A model generated the notes under the pieces. That model had not been told where the DNA came from. It ran no database searches and was given only the letters and a program-made list of their open reading frames with translations. From Podocnemis expansa (taxonomy: Eukaryota; Chordata; Testudines; Podocnemididae): a stretch of DNA of 64,000 bases. The DNA is taken from positions 57,209,586-57,273,585 of the forward strand of contig ML681963.1 of NCBI GenBank assembly GCA_007922195.1, read 5' to 3'. The position numbers and the translations under genes are program-made. The number at the start of each line of letters is the position of its first letter. Positions within the stretch are counted from its first letter, which is position 1. Shown in pieces: positions 63,410-64,000 of the stretch.

Positions 63410-63644
63410 ACCAGCACATTCTCCGTGATCTTGAAAAGAAGAAAATTCTGGTCTTCACTCCTTCCAGACGGGTTGGAGGCAAACGTGTTGTCTGTTACGA
63501 TGACCGCTTCATTGTGAAACTGGCATATGAGTCTGATGGCATTGTGGTTTCCAACGATACATACCGTGACCTCCAGAATGAACGTCCAGAATGGAAGAAG
63601 TTTATTGAAGAGCGCTTGCTGATGTATTCCTTTGTTAATGACAA
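63410..63644 (+). CDS. ZC3H12A: ZC3H12A exon 4, PIN/NYN domain
   Basis: Acceptor ttgttgcag ends at 63409 and donor gtacgt begins at 63645. The 235-base exon completes codon 201 and extends to about residue 279. It carries CYDDRF with catalytic D231 and D232 and SNDTYRD with D250, matching human D225, D226 and D244 with a constant offset of six. It ends in [11 protein letters not shown], just before the part leading to the CCCH zinc finger. That region, the proline-rich tail and the stop lie beyond 64000. Confidence 0.95.
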
Positions 63645-64000
63645 GTACGTTCCCGTTCCCCAGTCTCTTAATACACCAGTTTTAAGTGACCATAGTACCA
63701 TGTGCCTTTTGATTAATAAAAGGAGGTGAGGGGCATCTGTGTTTAGTGAGAAGAGGGTATGTGTGGAAGGTGAATATCAGCTGCCAGCTAAAGCAAATGA
63801 CTTTCAGGTGAAAATTCAGAGGAAGTGATTCAGTGCATTGCCTGTGGAAGAGCACTTCCCAACCTGTGGCAAGTCCCAGGAAGGGCAGAAAGAAGAGGCC
63901 AAGAGCAGCTCCGACTGCACTTGATCGCTTGGAGCGAGGTGCTCTTCCCTGCTGAAATTCCTGAACAGGCCTGGCACTGGTTCAAAGGACTCGCTTATGC
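63645..64000 (+). other. ZC3H12A intron 4, 5' part
   Basis: Donor at 63645; no acceptor followed by a recognisable Regnase exon is seen before the window ends. Confidence 0.7.

Overview
This is vertebrate nuclear DNA, most likely from a turtle or another slowly evolving sauropsid. I infer this from the mix of CR1 LINE 3' ends, many short hAT-type DNA transposons with 8-bp target duplications, a Penelope-like element with a GIY-YIG endonuclease, a Ty3/gypsy LTR element primed by initiator tRNA-Met, a fragment with an R2-type endonuclease signature, and one multi-exon gene with long introns. Nothing looks bacterial or plasmid-borne, and there are no operons, CRISPR arrays or rRNA genes.

The only host gene I can support is the 5' half of ZC3H12A (Regnase-1, an endoribonuclease that degrades inflammatory mRNAs), on the + strand. 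It has a CpG-island promoter and probable exon 1 near 51.8-52.3 kb, exon 2 with the start codon at 53.4-54.1 kb, exon 3 at 62.1 kb and exon 4 at 63.4-63.6 kb. It runs off the right edge before the CCCH zinc finger. The four acidic PIN/NYN catalytic residues are present and all splice junctions keep frame.

The 50 kb upstream looks intergenic and is a layered record of transposon insertions. From left to right: a CR1 tail with a GATT microsatellite (3.2 kb); an R2-like endonuclease fragment (9.4-9.9 kb); a long CR1 3' end carrying two inserted hAT elements (23.2-24.6 kb); a Penelope-like reading frame split by an 866-bp hAT (27.8-29.4 kb); an internally deleted Ty3/gypsy element whose interior and 3' LTR carry later insertions (30.6-34.1 kb); a hAT with a second element inside it (43.2-44.0 kb); and a G-rich minisatellite with a partial duplication next to the ZC3H12A promoter (50.2-51.8 kb).

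The most abundant repeat is a short sequence in more than a dozen copies. It forms the 3' end of the Penelope-like element and contains a hairpin strongly resembling a hammerhead ribozyme core. Several copies occur as tail-to-tail inverted pairs. Other notable points are a possible spliced upstream ORF that ends 7 bases before the ZC3H12A start codon, and a 10-N assembly gap inside a duplicated repeat in intron 1.
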